64,000 nucleotides of DNA from Vibrio quintilis (GCF_024529975.1 NZ_AP024897.1:558001-622000), one strand, 5' to 3'. Shown: positions 11,074-21,026, counted from the stretch's first letter. Numbers and translations are program-made. Notes: generated by a model not told the origin, from the letters alone.

Positions 11074-12356
11074 CAGTTTTTCTCCAGATTCTCGATATAT
11101 GCGCCTGCTTTTAATTCTTGCAACCAGGCACTTGATTCTTCGTTAAATTTACGGTTAAACAATATGTTATAGGCTTTGTTTTTCATCGCAGCATCGGTTT
11201 TATCTACCTGTCTGCGGCCAAGCACTTCAACAATATGCCATCCATGAACTGTTTTAAATGGCTGACTGATTTTACCGACGGGTAAAGTTTCTATCTGATG
11301 TTTAAATTCAGGAACGAATATTTCAGGAGCGTGATAACCCAGTTCCCCTTTCTGAACAGCTGAACCAGGATCCTGACTATATTGTTCTGCCAGTTCTCCG
11401 AATGTGGCTTTCCCTGACTTAATTTGCTGAATGAAACCTTCCAGCTCTTTTTTGGCCCCTTCATCACTCAGAATGATAGAAGGCTTAATCAGAATATGCC
11501 GGGCATTGATTTCAGTGACAGATAAAGTTTCCAGCCCTTTTACATCATCAATCTTCAGAATGTGGAAGCCGATACCGCTTCTGAACGGGCCGATAATTGA
11601 GCCTTTTTTCTGCAGTTTAATCTGGTCTGCAAAAATGGTCGGCATTTCTTCTTTGCGCATCCATCCCCAGCTTCCTCCCTGTAAGGCTTTTGGTCCTTTG
11701 GAGTAAGTGATCGCCTGTTTGCTGAAATTAGCACCTTTTTTCAGCTTTCGGACGATTTGATCAGCAAGGGCTTTTTGTTTTGCTTTGTCTTCATCATTTT
11801 CAACCCGCAACTGAATATGGCTGATTTTATATTGAACCGTCGTATCACTCTGTTTGGTCAGAATATTTGCGAGTGACTCAACCTCTGCCGGCTGAATGTT
11901 GATACGTCGTCTGACGAAAGCATTTCTGGCCTCTGAAATTTTAATCTCAGTGCGTATTTTTTCTCTGAAAACAGCATAGGGAATCCCCGCTTTTTCAACA
12001 GAAGCCTGCAGCTGTTTCAGTGTCTGCTTATGATCTTTTGCAATCCCCTGTATCGCTTTATTCAGGCGGTCATCATCAATTTTGATACCGATACGGTTGG
12101 CTTCCTGCACCTGTAAAGTATCCAGGATCAGTTTATCGATGACCTGCTCCCGTAAAGCATCCTCTTTCGGTAAGGGTTGTTTTTTCTGTTTTGCATTGAG
12201 CTTAATGAGTCTGAGTTCTGTATCGATATCACTGGACAAGATCGTGCCATCATTGACGATCATCGCCGTTCGATCCAGCTCAACCGGAGCGGCGTTAATA
12301 TTCAGGCTGATTAAGCTGATTATTGTAATCAGGAAGTGTTGCCAAAATTTCATCAA
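11073..12356 (-). CDS. surA: Periplasmic chaperone and peptidyl-prolyl isomerase SurA
   Basis: A 427-residue periplasmic chaperone for outer-membrane beta-barrel proteins, LptD included. A signal peptide ends at [10 protein letters not shown]. The SurA N-terminal domain (about residues 25-170) is followed by two parvulin domains: one around [16 protein letters not shown] and a second around [15 protein letters not shown], with the [15 protein letters not shown] and [12 protein letters not shown] segments. It lies between lptD and pdxA, the usual order. Confidence 0.97.
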   Translation of the reverse strand: MMKFWQHFLITIISLISLNINAAPVELDRTAMIVNDGTILSSDIDTELRLIKLNAKQKKQPLPKEDALREQVIDKLILDTLQVQEANRIGIKIDDDRLNKAIQGIAKDHKQTLKQLQASVEKAGIPYAVFREKIRTEIKISEARNAFVRRRINIQPAEVESLANILTKQSDTTVQYKISHIQLRVENDEDKAKQKALADQIVRKLKKGANFSKQAITYSKGPKALQGGSWGWMRKEEMPTIFADQIKLQKKGSIIGPFRSGIGFHILKIDDVKGLETLSVTEINARHILIKPSIILSDEGAKKELEGFIQQIKSGKATFGELAEQYSQDPGSAVQKGELGYHAPEIFVPEFKHQIETLPVGKISQPFKTVHGWHIVEVLGRRQVDKTDAAMKNKAYNILFNRKFNEESSAWLQELKAGAYIENLEKN

Positions 12357-12382
12357 AAATCCTACTCTTTCCGGGTCAGTTT

Positions 12383-14707
12383 TTAATTATTAAGGAAAAA
12401 CGGGCGGCCGTAGCCAAGAGAATCCGAACCATATCTGGATCGGGTGCCCATGTTCGTACCGAAGCCGACAATACCGACATTTACACTAAAGTTATTGTCA
12501 TAGACTGCAGATGCATCCGGGTATTGCGAGAATCCGGGGTTCCACTCATCCAGTTCCCGTCTATAAGTAAACCCGATATACCAGCAGTCTGAGATATAGG
12601 TTAAATTAGCCTGCCATTCGATTGATTGATCGGTCGTTAAATCATAATAATACAGAGCTTTAGTATTCCAGTTTTTGTTGATTGAATATTGGGTCACGAC
12701 TCCGAGCTGTGAAATACCATCTTTTGTCAAAGCATCGACATTGAGCGTATCACCAACTGTATCAACAATATATTCTTTTGCCACATACCGGTAATTGGTC
12801 TGGATAAATCCTTTCGGCCGACGATATTCTAAGGTGCTGTTTGCAACCTGGATATTTGAGGTATCCACATCGTACTGGATGCCGCCGTGATAGAAGAGGT
12901 AATCACCATAGTTAAAGTCCATCTCCACAGCCCAGGCTGAATAGTTGGAGTTATCACCATCCTCGCTGCTGGCATATTTCTCTTTCAGGCTTTTATCAAG
13001 ATAAAAAATCTGTCCGAATGCAATATTCAGACGCTCTTTGTATTCATCATCAAAGAAACGTGAGGTAGCACCATAACTGATTTGGTTTGCCGGAGCGATA
13101 TAATCAACGCCACTGTATCGCCGGCTACGGAACAGTCCGTAATAATCCGTTTGGAGCAGGGTTGTGTCATAACGTGCAATTGATGACTGATCTTCTTTCG
13201 GTACGTACAGATATTGAATCTGTGGTTCTAAGGTCTGTGTATAACCATTCAGTAATCGTGAGTCTCTTTCCAGTACCAGCCCCATGTGAGAACGGAATTC
13301 AGGAATAGTCCGGGACACGGTTTTTTCATAATCATCCGAGGTTGTATCCTTCAAATCCTGCTGATAATAAGTGGAAAGCAGACGGGCTTCCGTGGTCCAG
13401 TTTCCCCAGGTAGCACCTACCGGAATTTTGAAACCCGGCTCAATGTGAACCCTTGTGGCAGACGGCTGTGTTGTGGCATCGGTATCAAAGCGGGAAATAT
13501 GGCTTTTCAGGTCGAAATCCAGATAACGCATAATCGCTGGTGCGTAATAGTTGAAAGCGAGCTGTGGCATCAGTTGATAAGGCTGATTACCACTTGTTGT
13601 CAGGATCTGAAAATCACGGGTCAGTAAGGATAAGTCCCAATTTTGAGAACGATAACTGAGTTGGGCTTCCTGTACCAGTTGACCATCCTGACGACTACCG
13701 ATTGTTGATTCAATATCAGAGAAATAATCAATATCACTGACCTTTGAATAGTTCAGCGAGAATTGCCAGGCCTTGTGATAAATGCCTGAATGAAACAGGT
13801 TCAGACCCCAGCGCTCACCTTCTTCCAGATTTTGTTTGTCTTCCGGCATGTATTCATAATCAATCGCGCCACTTCCCCAGTCAGTCAGATAGCGGAACCT
13901 GCTGTTAAGCTGTGTTCCCCTTTTCTCCATATGTTTGAAATCTGTCTGCAGGTCATAATTCGGTGCCAGATTCCAGTAAACCGGAAGCGTTAGTTCGAAC
14001 CCGTTTTGAGAGCCGAAGCTGAACGTCGGGTAAAGAAAACCGGTTTTGCGGGTATCTCCGATTGGTACTGTCAGTACCGGCAAATAAAAGAACGGAACGC
14101 CCTGAATCTCCATCCGGGGATTGTAAAACGTCGCTTCTTCTTCATTTTGGTCGATATAAATGCTGGATGCTTTTAATTGCCAGGAATTATCATTTTCAGG
14201 ACATGAGGTAATCGAGCCATCTTCAATTTTATATAGCGCTTTTCCGGTTCGGGCAACATAGACGGCATCTCCCCGGCCTGGTTTGCACAGAAACTGATAA
14301 TGCGTGTTTTCCAGAGTCACTTCGTCAGTGCTCAGATTATTGGTCGCTTTATCTGATACGGTTTGTAGCTCGCCGTCGGTGAAGTTGACATTTCCCTGAG
14401 CAACAACGACGTTTTCCTTCTGATGGAGTGTTACCTTTTCAGCGGACATCCGTTTATTGCCTTGTGTGACCACAACATTTCCGGAATAAGTCGCTTTATC
14501 GCCATTAATTGCCTCTAGCTTATCTGCTTCGACATTGATAGGCTGGTTTAAGTTGTCAGGAGCCGCTGAAGAGTCGACATGACATTGCTCTGTAACCAGT
14601 GGCTGGCTTTTATTCTTTTCCGGAATTGAATCCGCGTAGCTGTATGGTATAAAAAGCGCTGCACTGATCGAAGCAGCCAGTAACGAACGAGGAAAATCTG
14701 ACATCAA
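12383..14707 (-). CDS. lptD: LPS assembly outer-membrane protein LptD
   Basis: A 774-residue beta-barrel that inserts lipopolysaccharide in the outer leaflet, acting with LptE. A signal peptide ends near YSYADS. The N-terminal OstA/LptA-like beta-jellyroll covers about residues 55-175 (INVEADKLEAINGDKATYSG). The large C-terminal barrel ends with the aromatic-rich strand GRPFFLNN. I see four cysteines (early QCHV, FLCKPG, TSCPE, and late SDCWY). The late cysteine pair of E. coli LptD is a single cysteine here, yet one disulfide between N and C regions remains possible. It is the first gene of the lptD-surA-pdxA-rsmA string. Confidence 0.96.
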   Translation of the reverse strand: MMSDFPRSLLAASISAALFIPYSYADSIPEKNKSQPLVTEQCHVDSSAAPDNLNQPINVEADKLEAINGDKATYSGNVVVTQGNKRMSAEKVTLHQKENVVVAQGNVNFTDGELQTVSDKATNNLSTDEVTLENTHYQFLCKPGRGDAVYVARTGKALYKIEDGSITSCPENDNSWQLKASSIYIDQNEEEATFYNPRMEIQGVPFFYLPVLTVPIGDTRKTGFLYPTFSFGSQNGFELTLPVYWNLAPNYDLQTDFKHMEKRGTQLNSRFRYLTDWGSGAIDYEYMPEDKQNLEEGERWGLNLFHSGIYHKAWQFSLNYSKVSDIDYFSDIESTIGSRQDGQLVQEAQLSYRSQNWDLSLLTRDFQILTTSGNQPYQLMPQLAFNYYAPAIMRYLDFDLKSHISRFDTDATTQPSATRVHIEPGFKIPVGATWGNWTTEARLLSTYYQQDLKDTTSDDYEKTVSRTIPEFRSHMGLVLERDSRLLNGYTQTLEPQIQYLYVPKEDQSSIARYDTTLLQTDYYGLFRSRRYSGVDYIAPANQISYGATSRFFDDEYKERLNIAFGQIFYLDKSLKEKYASSEDGDNSNYSAWAVEMDFNYGDYLFYHGGIQYDVDTSNIQVANSTLEYRRPKGFIQTNYRYVAKEYIVDTVGDTLNVDALTKDGISQLGVVTQYSINKNWNTKALYYYDLTTDQSIEWQANLTYISDCWYIGFTYRRELDEWNPGFSQYPDASAVYDNNFSVNVGIVGFGTNMGTRSRYGSDSLGYGRPFFLNN

Positions 14708-14850
14708 GTTGTACTATCCTGTTGAATTGAGTTGATTCGGAATGATCAGCATCAGTTGAACTATAAATGTCTTTAATATAATGGAAATTGAATCATACAG
14801 CACTAGTAGACTGCGAAACTTATAAAAAATTCATAGATTGAGATGGGTAA

Positions 14851-15708
14851 ATGTATATTTTTGGCAAAATTTTGGGAGTTTTCTTTGGGTTATTGTTTGG
14901 CGGACCGATTGGGGCGCTCATCGGGCTTTTCTTAGGGCATCAGTTCGATAAGGCCCGGGGATTACATAATTCTCCTTTTTCTTCATCATCATTTTCATCC
15001 GGAGAGGCTCAGCAAGCTCGTCAGGAACAGTTCTTTAAAGCTGCTTTTTCTGTGATGGGACACGTGGCGAAGGCAAAGGGGAAAGTCACAAAAGAAGAGA
15101 TTCATTTAGCCACTTTAATGATGGAAAGAATGAATCTCACGGAAGCACAAAAGACGGCTGCACAAAATGCTTTCCGGGATGGTAAATCACCGGATTTCCC
15201 TCTGGAAGACACGCTGGAGCAGGTTGTTCAGGCTACAGGACGTCGTCATGATCTGTTGCAGTTTTTTCTTGAATTACAAATCTCAGCTGCGTTTGCTGAT
15301 GGTGACCTGCATCCGATAGAAAGAAACCTGTTACACAAGATAGCCAGAGGGTTGGGTTTCTCTTCTGAATACCTTGAACGACGTTTAAGGATGCAGGAAG
15401 CTGCATTCCGTTTTCAAAGAAATGCCCGGTTTGGCGGGGGTGGGGGATATCAGGAAGGCGCAGGATCGGCTTATCAGGAACAGCAAACGGCAGATCGCCT
15501 TGATGATGCATACAAGCTGTTAGGTGTGGATAAAGATGCAGAAGCTGGTGTGGTTAAAAAAGCTTACCGTAAACTGATGAACGAGCACCATCCCGATAAA
15601 CTTATGGCAAAAGGGTTGCCACCTGAGATGATGACCGTGGCTAAAGAAAAGTCTCAGGAGATACAGCAAGCTTATGATTTGATCAAAAAAGTGAAAGGTT
15701 TCAAATAG
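14851..15708 (+). CDS. djlA: Membrane-anchored DnaJ-like co-chaperone DjlA
   Basis: A 285-residue inner-membrane co-chaperone of DnaK. It has an N-terminal transmembrane helix rich in glycine (about residues 5-30) and a central TerB-like helical region (AAFSVMGHVAKAKGKVTKEEI). A glycine-rich linker (GGGGGYQEGAGSAY) leads to a C-terminal J domain with the HPD motif in NEHHPDKLMAKG. It is divergent from lptD, as in other gamma-proteobacteria. Confidence 0.96.
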   Translation: MYIFGKILGVFFGLLFGGPIGALIGLFLGHQFDKARGLHNSPFSSSSFSSGEAQQARQEQFFKAAFSVMGHVAKAKGKVTKEEIHLATLMMERMNLTEAQKTAAQNAFRDGKSPDFPLEDTLEQVVQATGRRHDLLQFFLELQISAAFADGDLHPIERNLLHKIARGLGFSSEYLERRLRMQEAAFRFQRNARFGGGGGYQEGAGSAYQEQQTADRLDDAYKLLGVDKDAEAGVVKKAYRKLMNEHHPDKLMAKGLPPEMMTVAKEKSQEIQQAYDLIKKVKGFK

Positions 15709-15744
15709 CTCAAATGCTCATTGCCAAAAAGATTAACTGATAGC

Positions 15745-15769
15745 AAAAACCCGGTATGTCCGGGTTTTT
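15745..15769 (+). terminator. djlA terminator
   Basis: The perfect stem AAAAACCCGG (15745-15754) / CCGGGTTTTT (15760-15769) with a five-base loop ends in T residues, a strong intrinsic terminator. Confidence 0.9.
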
Positions 15770-15782
15770 CTTTATACGGACG

Positions 15783-15813
15783 AAAAAAAACACAGCGATA
15801 AGCTGTGTTTTTT
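15783..15813 (-). terminator. Terminator of the left tRNA operon
   Basis: The perfect stem AAAAAACACAGC (15785-15796) / GCTGTGTTTTTT (15802-15813) lies just after the last tRNA of the minus-strand array, with a T-run on that strand. Confidence 0.9.
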
Positions 15814-15818
15814 AAAAG

Positions 15819-15894
15819 TGGCTCCCCCTGCGGGACTCGAACCTGCGACATACGGATTAACAGTCCGCCGTTCTACCAACTGAACTAAGGGGGA
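15819..15894 (-). tRNA. tRNA-Asn (GTT)
   Basis: A 76-base cloverleaf with encoded CCA. The anticodon loop reads ACTGTTAATCC, anticodon GTT, and the acceptor stem is TCCCCCT / AGGGGGA. It is identical to the two other Asn copies in the array (16077 and 16737) as far as I can read, and it is the last gene of the left operon. Confidence 0.97.
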
Positions 15895-15909
15895 ACAAAT
15901 TTTCAATAA

Positions 15910-15985
15910 TGGTGCCTCGAGGCGGAATCGAACCACCGACACGAGGATTTTCAATCCTCTGCTCTACCGACTGAGCTATCGAGGC
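15910..15985 (-). tRNA. tRNA-Phe (GAA), acceptor-stem variant
   Basis: A 76-base tRNA with the GAA anticodon in GATTGAAAATCC and encoded CCA. The body matches the two other Phe genes, but the acceptor stem is GCCTCGA / TCGAGGC instead of GCCCGGA / TCCGGGC. Both changed base pairs (4-69 and 5-68) are compensated, so the stem stays fully paired and the gene is probably functional. Confidence 0.96.
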
Positions 15986-15986
15986 A

Positions 15987-16062
<76 letters not shown>

Positions 16063-16076
16063 ACACATACAAATAG

Positions 16077-16152
16077 TGGCTCCCCCTGCGGGACTCGAAC
16101 CTGCGACATACGGATTAACAGTCCGCCGTTCTACCAACTGAACTAAGGGGGA
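16077..16152 (-). tRNA. tRNA-Asn (GTT)
   Basis: The second Asn copy, 76 bases with encoded CCA and anticodon GTT, the same sequence as the copy at 15819. Confidence 0.97.
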
Positions 16153-16174
16153 ACAAATTTTTCAATAAAATAAA

Positions 16175-16250
<76 letters not shown>

Positions 16251-16263
16251 ACACGAAAATTCG

Positions 16264-16339
16264 TGGTGCCCGGAGGCGGAATCGAACCACCGACACGAGG
16301 ATTTTCAATCCTCTGCTCTACCGACTGAGCTATCCGGGC
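16264..16339 (-). tRNA. tRNA-Phe (GAA)
   Basis: A 76-base tRNA-Phe with the usual GCCCGGA / TCCGGGC acceptor stem and GAA anticodon. It is the first gene of the left operon, directly downstream of the promoter at 16350-16378. Confidence 0.97.
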
Positions 16340-16349
16340 AACGGGGGGT

Positions 16350-16378
16350 ATTAAAAAGTTTTTCTTTGATGACGTCAA
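16350..16378 (-). promoter_or_regulatory. Promoter of the left tRNA operon
   Basis: On the minus strand, TTGACG (16373-16378), a 17-base spacer and TTTAAT (16350-16355) precede tRNA-Phe. A C-rich discriminator (ACCCCCC) follows, as expected for stringently controlled stable-RNA promoters. It matches the promoter at 17005-17033 hexamer for hexamer. Confidence 0.85.
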
Positions 16379-16698
16379 CAATAAAATGCAAAAAAAGTAT
16401 CGTTTGTTGCTTTTATGTACTCAATGCTCTGTTTATCCGCATTTTAGTTAAAAACTGATAGTAAAAAAGGGAGTAAGATTCGTTTTTTCACTTCACTTTT
16501 CCGGGGATTTTTCCTGAAATTGTTTTGAATTATATACCCAAGCAACCTGAACCCTGCATCTTCAGATTGTTTGGGTATATTGAGATTCAGTGGCGCCGTG
16601 ATGTGGAAAACTGAGCGCAATTACGTCATGGAGAATTATTCCGGAGATGAAAACACAAAAGGAGAGATTCAAAGGTTAAGTTCTGTGCTGTCTGAAAC
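16379..16698. other. Spacer between the two tRNA operons
   Basis: No gene is supported in this stretch. It holds the palindrome copy 3 and the upstream side of the left tRNA promoter. An apparent reading frame here runs antisense through tRNA genes and is not a gene. Confidence 0.6.
16532..16580. repeat. TATACCCA palindrome, family copy 3
   Basis: ATATACCCAAGCAACCTGA at the left pairs with TCAGATTGTTTGGGTATAT at the right, with a loop containing CCTGCATC and a few mismatches. It lies between the two tRNA operons. Confidence 0.82.
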
Positions 16699-16729
16699 AA
16701 AAAAAGCTACAGCAGATGCTGTAGCTTTT
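16699..16729 (-). terminator. Terminator of the right tRNA operon
   Basis: The perfect stem AAAAGCTACAGC (16702-16713) / GCTGTAGCTTTT (16718-16729) follows the Asn tRNA on the minus strand and ends in a T-run. Confidence 0.9.
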
Positions 16730-16736
16730 CTGAAAG

Positions 16737-16812
16737 TGGCTCCCCCTGCGGGACTCGAACCTGCGACATACGGATTAACAGTCCGCCGTTCTACCAACTG
16801 AACTAAGGGGGA
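16737..16812 (-). tRNA. tRNA-Asn (GTT)
   Basis: The third Asn copy, 76 bases with encoded CCA and anticodon GTT. It is the last gene of the right operon (Phe-Thr-Asn). Confidence 0.97.
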
Positions 16813-16828
16813 ACAAATCTTCAATAAA

Positions 16829-16904
<76 letters not shown>

Positions 16905-16917
16905 ACACGAAAATTCG

Positions 16918-16993
16918 TGGTGCCCGGAGGCGGAATCGAACCACCGACACGAGGATTTTCAATCCTCTGCTCTACCGACTGAGCTATCCGGGC
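16918..16993 (-). tRNA. tRNA-Phe (GAA)
   Basis: The third Phe copy, with the standard GCCCGGA acceptor stem. It is the first gene of the right operon. Confidence 0.97.
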
Positions 16994-17004
16994 AATGGAG
17001 CGCT

Positions 17005-17033
17005 ATTAAACTGATTTTTATCATCCGCGTCAA
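17005..17033 (-). promoter_or_regulatory. Promoter of the right tRNA operon
   Basis: On the minus strand, TTGACG (17028-17033), a 17-base spacer and TTTAAT (17005-17010) lie just before tRNA-Phe, followed by a GC-rich discriminator (AGCGC). Confidence 0.85.
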
Positions 17034-17099
17034 CCTGTTTTTTCAAAATTATGCAAAAATCCGGTTGAGCGATGAATTTTTGTTCATTTTAATGATGGT

Positions 17100-18245
17100 T
17101 TAAAGCTTTCCGGCATTGAACTGATCTTTATAATTTTTGACTTTCTGCAGATAACGTCTTGATTCTTTGTTCGGATGTTTATGTGTCAGCGCCCAGTAAA
17201 GCTGATTGGGCTTCAGATTATTTATTTTCTTAAATGCATATTGCCGGTCTTTACTGAAAGTATTGAGAACGCCACCTGCGCCACCGTTATAAGCAGAGAT
17301 CATACTGTATTGCAGCGATGTCGGGTTTGAAATGGTATTTAAGTACTTATTCTTCAGTAAATAGAAATAAGCCGTTCCGGTATCTATATTGTTTCCCGGA
17401 TTATAAAGATATTCAGGTGAGGGTTGTCCTGAGCGTTTTTTGATTTTACTGAAAACATCTTTTCCGGCCGTTTTAGGAACAACCTGCATCAGTCCGTAGG
17501 CATTGGCCCAGCTTACCGCATAAGGATTAAAGCTACTTTCTGTTTTGATAATGGCATAAATGAGATCTTCCGGAATGCCGTATTTACGGGATGCCTTGCG
17601 AATAAGGCTGGCATACTTATAGCTTCGGATTTCAACCTGATTATCAACCATCGGAATCTCAACATAGTAAGATTTGCGGAAGTTGACCTGCTTCACTTTG
17701 AGCTGGTGCTGAATCAGATAATCAGCAAAGCGGTTGGCACGCCATGACCATTCGATGGGTTTGTTGTCCTGATCCACAATTTGCCGGTACAGAAAGGGTT
17801 TGCCGTTGATCGCGACCTTTTTTGAGGAAAACAGATCAACATGCTTTGGATCGTCAGGTGTCAGTAACGTCGTGACAATTGCTTTTTTCAGATGAGAGAG
17901 CGGCTCCGTCGATGAAACGGTCTCGATCACAACTTTTCCCTGATTAAAATTCACATCAGCCCGGCTGCTGTAATCATCTATATACTTGACATAATTGGTT
18001 TTTCCGGCAATTTTGACGTTTTTAGTTCCCCAACGTTTTTCAATCTTTCCGGTAAAACTCTGAATCAGTGCGTCTAGCGCTTTGGTATCTTTCTGAAACT
18101 GACCGGGAAGTGAAGCCAGATTTTTAGCGAAGCGATTTGTTGGCTTAAAATCTACATCATACATTTTCTGTACTGTTTCGCGGCTGCACCCGCTGCCGAT
18201 GAGCGTGACCGCCAACAAAAAAATTGACTTCGTCTTGTGTTGCAT
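17100..18245 (-). CDS. mltC: Membrane-bound lytic murein transglycosylase C
   Basis: A 381-residue lipoprotein that cleaves peptidoglycan glycan strands to 1,6-anhydro-muropeptides. The start at 18245 (MQHKTKSIFLLAVTL) follows an AGAGGTC site. The lipobox is unusual, GSGC. A DUF3393 N-terminal region is followed by the SLT domain (about residues 215-350) with the catalytic Glu in AIIKTESSFNPYAVSWANAY and the GLMQVVPKTAG motif. The ISAYNGGAGGVL motif closes the site. The yggX-mutY neighbourhood is the conserved one. Confidence 0.96.
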   Translation of the reverse strand: MQHKTKSIFLLAVTLIGSGCSRETVQKMYDVDFKPTNRFAKNLASLPGQFQKDTKALDALIQSFTGKIEKRWGTKNVKIAGKTNYVKYIDDYSSRADVNFNQGKVVIETVSSTEPLSHLKKAIVTTLLTPDDPKHVDLFSSKKVAINGKPFLYRQIVDQDNKPIEWSWRANRFADYLIQHQLKVKQVNFRKSYYVEIPMVDNQVEIRSYKYASLIRKASRKYGIPEDLIYAIIKTESSFNPYAVSWANAYGLMQVVPKTAGKDVFSKIKKRSGQPSPEYLYNPGNNIDTGTAYFYLLKNKYLNTISNPTSLQYSMISAYNGGAGGVLNTFSKDRQYAFKKINNLKPNQLYWALTHKHPNKESRRYLQKVKNYKDQFNAGKL

Positions 18246-18304
18246 GGGGACCTCTGAATAAACAAACGCCACAATCTGCAAATCAATTGTGGCGTTAAAT
18301 AGAA

Positions 18305-18577
18305 TTACTGACCTGGGGGTGTGTAACCTTCAATATGAACATCTTGTCCTTCGAACAAAAAGTTAACCATTGCTTCTTCAATGATTTTTCTGTGTTCAGG
18401 ATCCATCATGTTCAGTTTCTTTTCATTAATCAGCATGGTTTGTTTGTGTTGCCATAATCCCCATGCTTCTTTAGAAATATGATCAAAGATTCGTTTTCCT
18501 AATTCTCCCGGATAAAGTTGAAAATCCAGACCTTCAGCTTCTTTTTGTAAGTGTTCGCAATAAACAGTGCGACTCAT
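18305..18577 (-). CDS. yggX: YggX Fe(2+)-trafficking protein
   Basis: A 90-residue protein; the start at 18577 ([16 protein letters not shown]) follows a TGAGGAAAC ribosome site. Conserved features are the N-terminal Cys, the [18 protein letters not shown] block, and [18 protein letters not shown]. The family protects Fe-S proteins from oxidants and takes part in iron handling. Adjacency to mutY, an Fe-S glycosylase, is conserved. Confidence 0.97.
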   Translation of the reverse strand: MSRTVYCEHLQKEAEGLDFQLYPGELGKRIFDHISKEAWGLWQHKQTMLINEKKLNMMDPEHRKIIEEAMVNFLFEGQDVHIEGYTPPGQ

Positions 18578-18850
18578 AAAAGTTTCCTCAGTTATATGCC
18601 GGGAGAACAGAGCTACAGAAATTGATTCATCTGTCTGCACATCCGGTGTCGATGTTTTAAACGTGAATACGTTTTATTTATACCAAAGCGCAGCCCTTCG
18701 TGCTATGTAGCGCGCATATTTTATTTTGGTTTGTCATGAAGCGGTGAATTTTTTGTATTGATTTGGAATGCAAATCTCTGCAATCACCGCCGTTGTGGCA
18801 TCAGGTGTTTTAAAATCAGCCCGTCAGGCCCGGAACCCGCTGCCACACAT

Positions 18851-19864
18851 TCAAGTCAGATGTCGCAGCAAAAATTTTTTAATCGGCGTCGGTAACCCCA
18901 GGTTAAACACCTCTTGCTTATCCACCCATTGATACTTTGACTCTGTTTCGCTCCAGCTATCAATCCGCCATATACTGGCTTCGAGCTTATAATGAGTAAA
19001 TGTATGTTTAAACTGACCTTTTAACCTGGCATGTTCTCCGAGCTGTTCCGGCTGAAGATGAATTTCCGGTAAACACCACAGGGCACCCCAGATGCCATCT
19101 TCTGCCCGTTTTTCCAGTAAAAGTTTGTCCGGTTGTTCAATCCATAAGAACTGCCCCGGCCGGACCGGAATAACCTTCTTTGGTTTGGGGGTCGGTAATT
19201 CATGAACCCGCTCATGACGCAAAGCAAGACAGCTCTCCTGCAGGCAACAGACATCGCAGCCGGGCTGTTTGGGTTTGCAAACTGTTGCGCCCAAATCAAG
19301 CAGTCCCTGAGCAAAAGTCCGGTTTTGCTGATGTGGCGTATAATCTTCAGCCAGTTGCCAGAGTTGTTTATCGACCCGCGAGGTATTCGGCACTCCATCA
19401 ATTTCAAAAAAACGACAGAAGATGCGTTTGACATTACCGTCCACAATCGGCCCGTATTGATTAAAAGCGAATGAGGCGATAGCTCCCGCGGTATAACGGC
19501 CTACGCCCGGAATTTTCAGCAGTGAACCGGGATCGGAAGGAAACTCTCCCTGATACTCGTCCATAATAAACTGAGCGGCCTTTCTGAGATTTCTGGCCCG
19601 TGAATAGTAACCTAGGCCCTGCCAGTGTCGCATGACTTCATCTTCACTTGCTGAGGCCAGGTCACTGACCTGCGGAAAGTGCTGCATCCAGTTTTCAAAA
19701 TAAGGAATCACAGTGGCGACCTGCGTTTGCTGGAGCATGATCTCAGAAACCAGCACCCGGTAAGGGGTCGGGTCGGTTTGCCAGGGCAAATCATGGCGGC
19801 CATGTTGTTGTTGCCAGTGGATCAGCTGATGCTGAAATTGTTCAGGTGTTAGTGGTTTTTGCAT
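18851..19864 (-). CDS. mutY: Adenine DNA glycosylase MutY
   Basis: A 337-residue glycosylase that removes adenine mispaired with 8-oxoguanine or G. The start at 19864 (MQKPLTPEQFQHQL) is chosen; the in-frame TTG at 19885 adds seven residues. It has EIMLQQTQVATVIPYFENWM, the helix-hairpin-helix LLKIPGVGRYTAGAIASFAF with VDGNVKRI holding the catalytic Asp, and the Fe4S4 ligands C-x6-C-x2-C-x5-C (CKPKQPGCDVCCLQESC). A C-terminal NUDIX-like domain reads the 8-oxoG strand. Confidence 0.96.
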   Translation of the reverse strand: MQKPLTPEQFQHQLIHWQQQHGRHDLPWQTDPTPYRVLVSEIMLQQTQVATVIPYFENWMQHFPQVSDLASASEDEVMRHWQGLGYYSRARNLRKAAQFIMDEYQGEFPSDPGSLLKIPGVGRYTAGAIASFAFNQYGPIVDGNVKRIFCRFFEIDGVPNTSRVDKQLWQLAEDYTPHQQNRTFAQGLLDLGATVCKPKQPGCDVCCLQESCLALRHERVHELPTPKPKKVIPVRPGQFLWIEQPDKLLLEKRAEDGIWGALWCLPEIHLQPEQLGEHARLKGQFKHTFTHYKLEASIWRIDSWSETESKYQWVDKQEVFNLGLPTPIKKFLLRHLT

Positions 19865-20095
19865 GATGATCGACTTTGATGACAAACATTACGGTTCAGG
19901 TGTATCCGTGATTTATGCTGATTCCATCACAGAAACCGGGTGTTGTAAAACATACAAATCTTGTGGTTTTCGGCTGTTAACCCGAAATTTACGGCAATAA
20001 TACTTGCTTCAATGAGGATTCTTTGGATAATCACACCCCCTCTGATTGAGATTGAAAATTAAGCAACAAACAGTAAACAGCAGACAGGCAAAGCA

Positions 20096-20815
20096 ATGAG
20101 TGATGTGACGACGAATGAGTATACTGAAGACGGCAAACTGGTACGCAAAGTCCGGAGCTTTGTTCGTCGTGAAGGCCGGTTAACCAAAGGTCAGGAAGCG
20201 GCGATGGAAGCATGCTGGCCGGTGATGGGCATTGACTACTGTGAGCAGCGGCTGGACTGGCAACAGGTCTTTGGTAACGATCATCCTGTTGTACTGGAAA
20301 TTGGTTTTGGTATGGGCGCTTCTCTGGTCGAAATGGCTGAAAATGCGCCGGAAAAAAACTTTATCGGCATCGAAGTCCATAGCCCGGGGGTTGGTGCCTG
20401 TTTGTCAGCTGCGCGCGATGCCGGTGTGACGAATTTAAGGGTGATGTGCCATGATGCCGTTGAGGTTTTTGAGCACATGATTCCGGAGCACAGTCTGCAT
20501 ACTTTACAGCTTTTCTTTCCGGATCCGTGGCATAAAAAACGTCATCACAAACGCCGGATTGTCCAGCTTGAGTTTGCTGAAATGGTTCGTCAGAAGCTGA
20601 TACCGGAGACCGGTATTTTTCATATGGCAACCGACTGGGAAAATTACGCAGAGCATATGATTGAAGTGATGAATCAAGCGCCCGGGTTTGCAAATATTGC
20701 TGAAGACGGTGACTTTGTCCCGCGTCCGCAAGAGCGTCCCTTGACCAAATTTGAACAGCGTGGTCATCGCCTCGGTCATGGTGTCTGGGATATTAAATTC
20801 CGACGGATAAGCTAA
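20096..20815 (+). CDS. trmB: tRNA (guanine-N7)-methyltransferase
   Basis: A 239-residue SAM-dependent enzyme that makes m7G46 in tRNA variable loops. The SAM motif [15 protein letters not shown] and the family-specific [15 protein letters not shown] block are visible, followed by [13 protein letters not shown]. It is divergent from mutY, as in other Vibrio and enteric genomes. Confidence 0.97.
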   Translation: MSDVTTNEYTEDGKLVRKVRSFVRREGRLTKGQEAAMEACWPVMGIDYCEQRLDWQQVFGNDHPVVLEIGFGMGASLVEMAENAPEKNFIGIEVHSPGVGACLSAARDAGVTNLRVMCHDAVEVFEHMIPEHSLHTLQLFFPDPWHKKRHHKRRIVQLEFAEMVRQKLIPETGIFHMATDWENYAEHMIEVMNQAPGFANIAEDGDFVPRPQERPLTKFEQRGHRLGHGVWDIKFRRIS

Positions 20816-20893
20816 ATATCACAGCATTCTGTTCAGGTGCTCAACCTCTGAATGTATTGATTGCTTCTTCTGCCTTTTCAGGAGTAAGCTGAC

Positions 20894-20923
20894 AAAGCCA
20901 GCATTATCGTTGCTGGTTTTTTT
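20894..20923 (+). terminator. Terminator between trmB and glutaminase gene
   Basis: CCAGCA (20898-20903) pairs with TGCTGG (20911-20916), followed by seven T residues. It lies about 80 bases after trmB and would end that transcript. Confidence 0.75.
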
Positions 20924-21026
20924 AACGCTGTTTACCAGCACGCCAGACCCATAGGAATCAGCTGTTTCAGCTGGTTTGGGCATACCTATAAAAATATTTA
21001 AAAACAAAAAGTAAAGTCTGAAAACT

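Noticed and set aside
15772..15954. A 60-codon frame on the minus strand over the tRNA array
   Set aside because: It overlaps mature tRNA genes and a terminator.
16571..16801. A 76-codon frame between the tRNA operons
   Set aside because: It runs antisense through a tRNA terminator and tRNA-Asn; not a gene.
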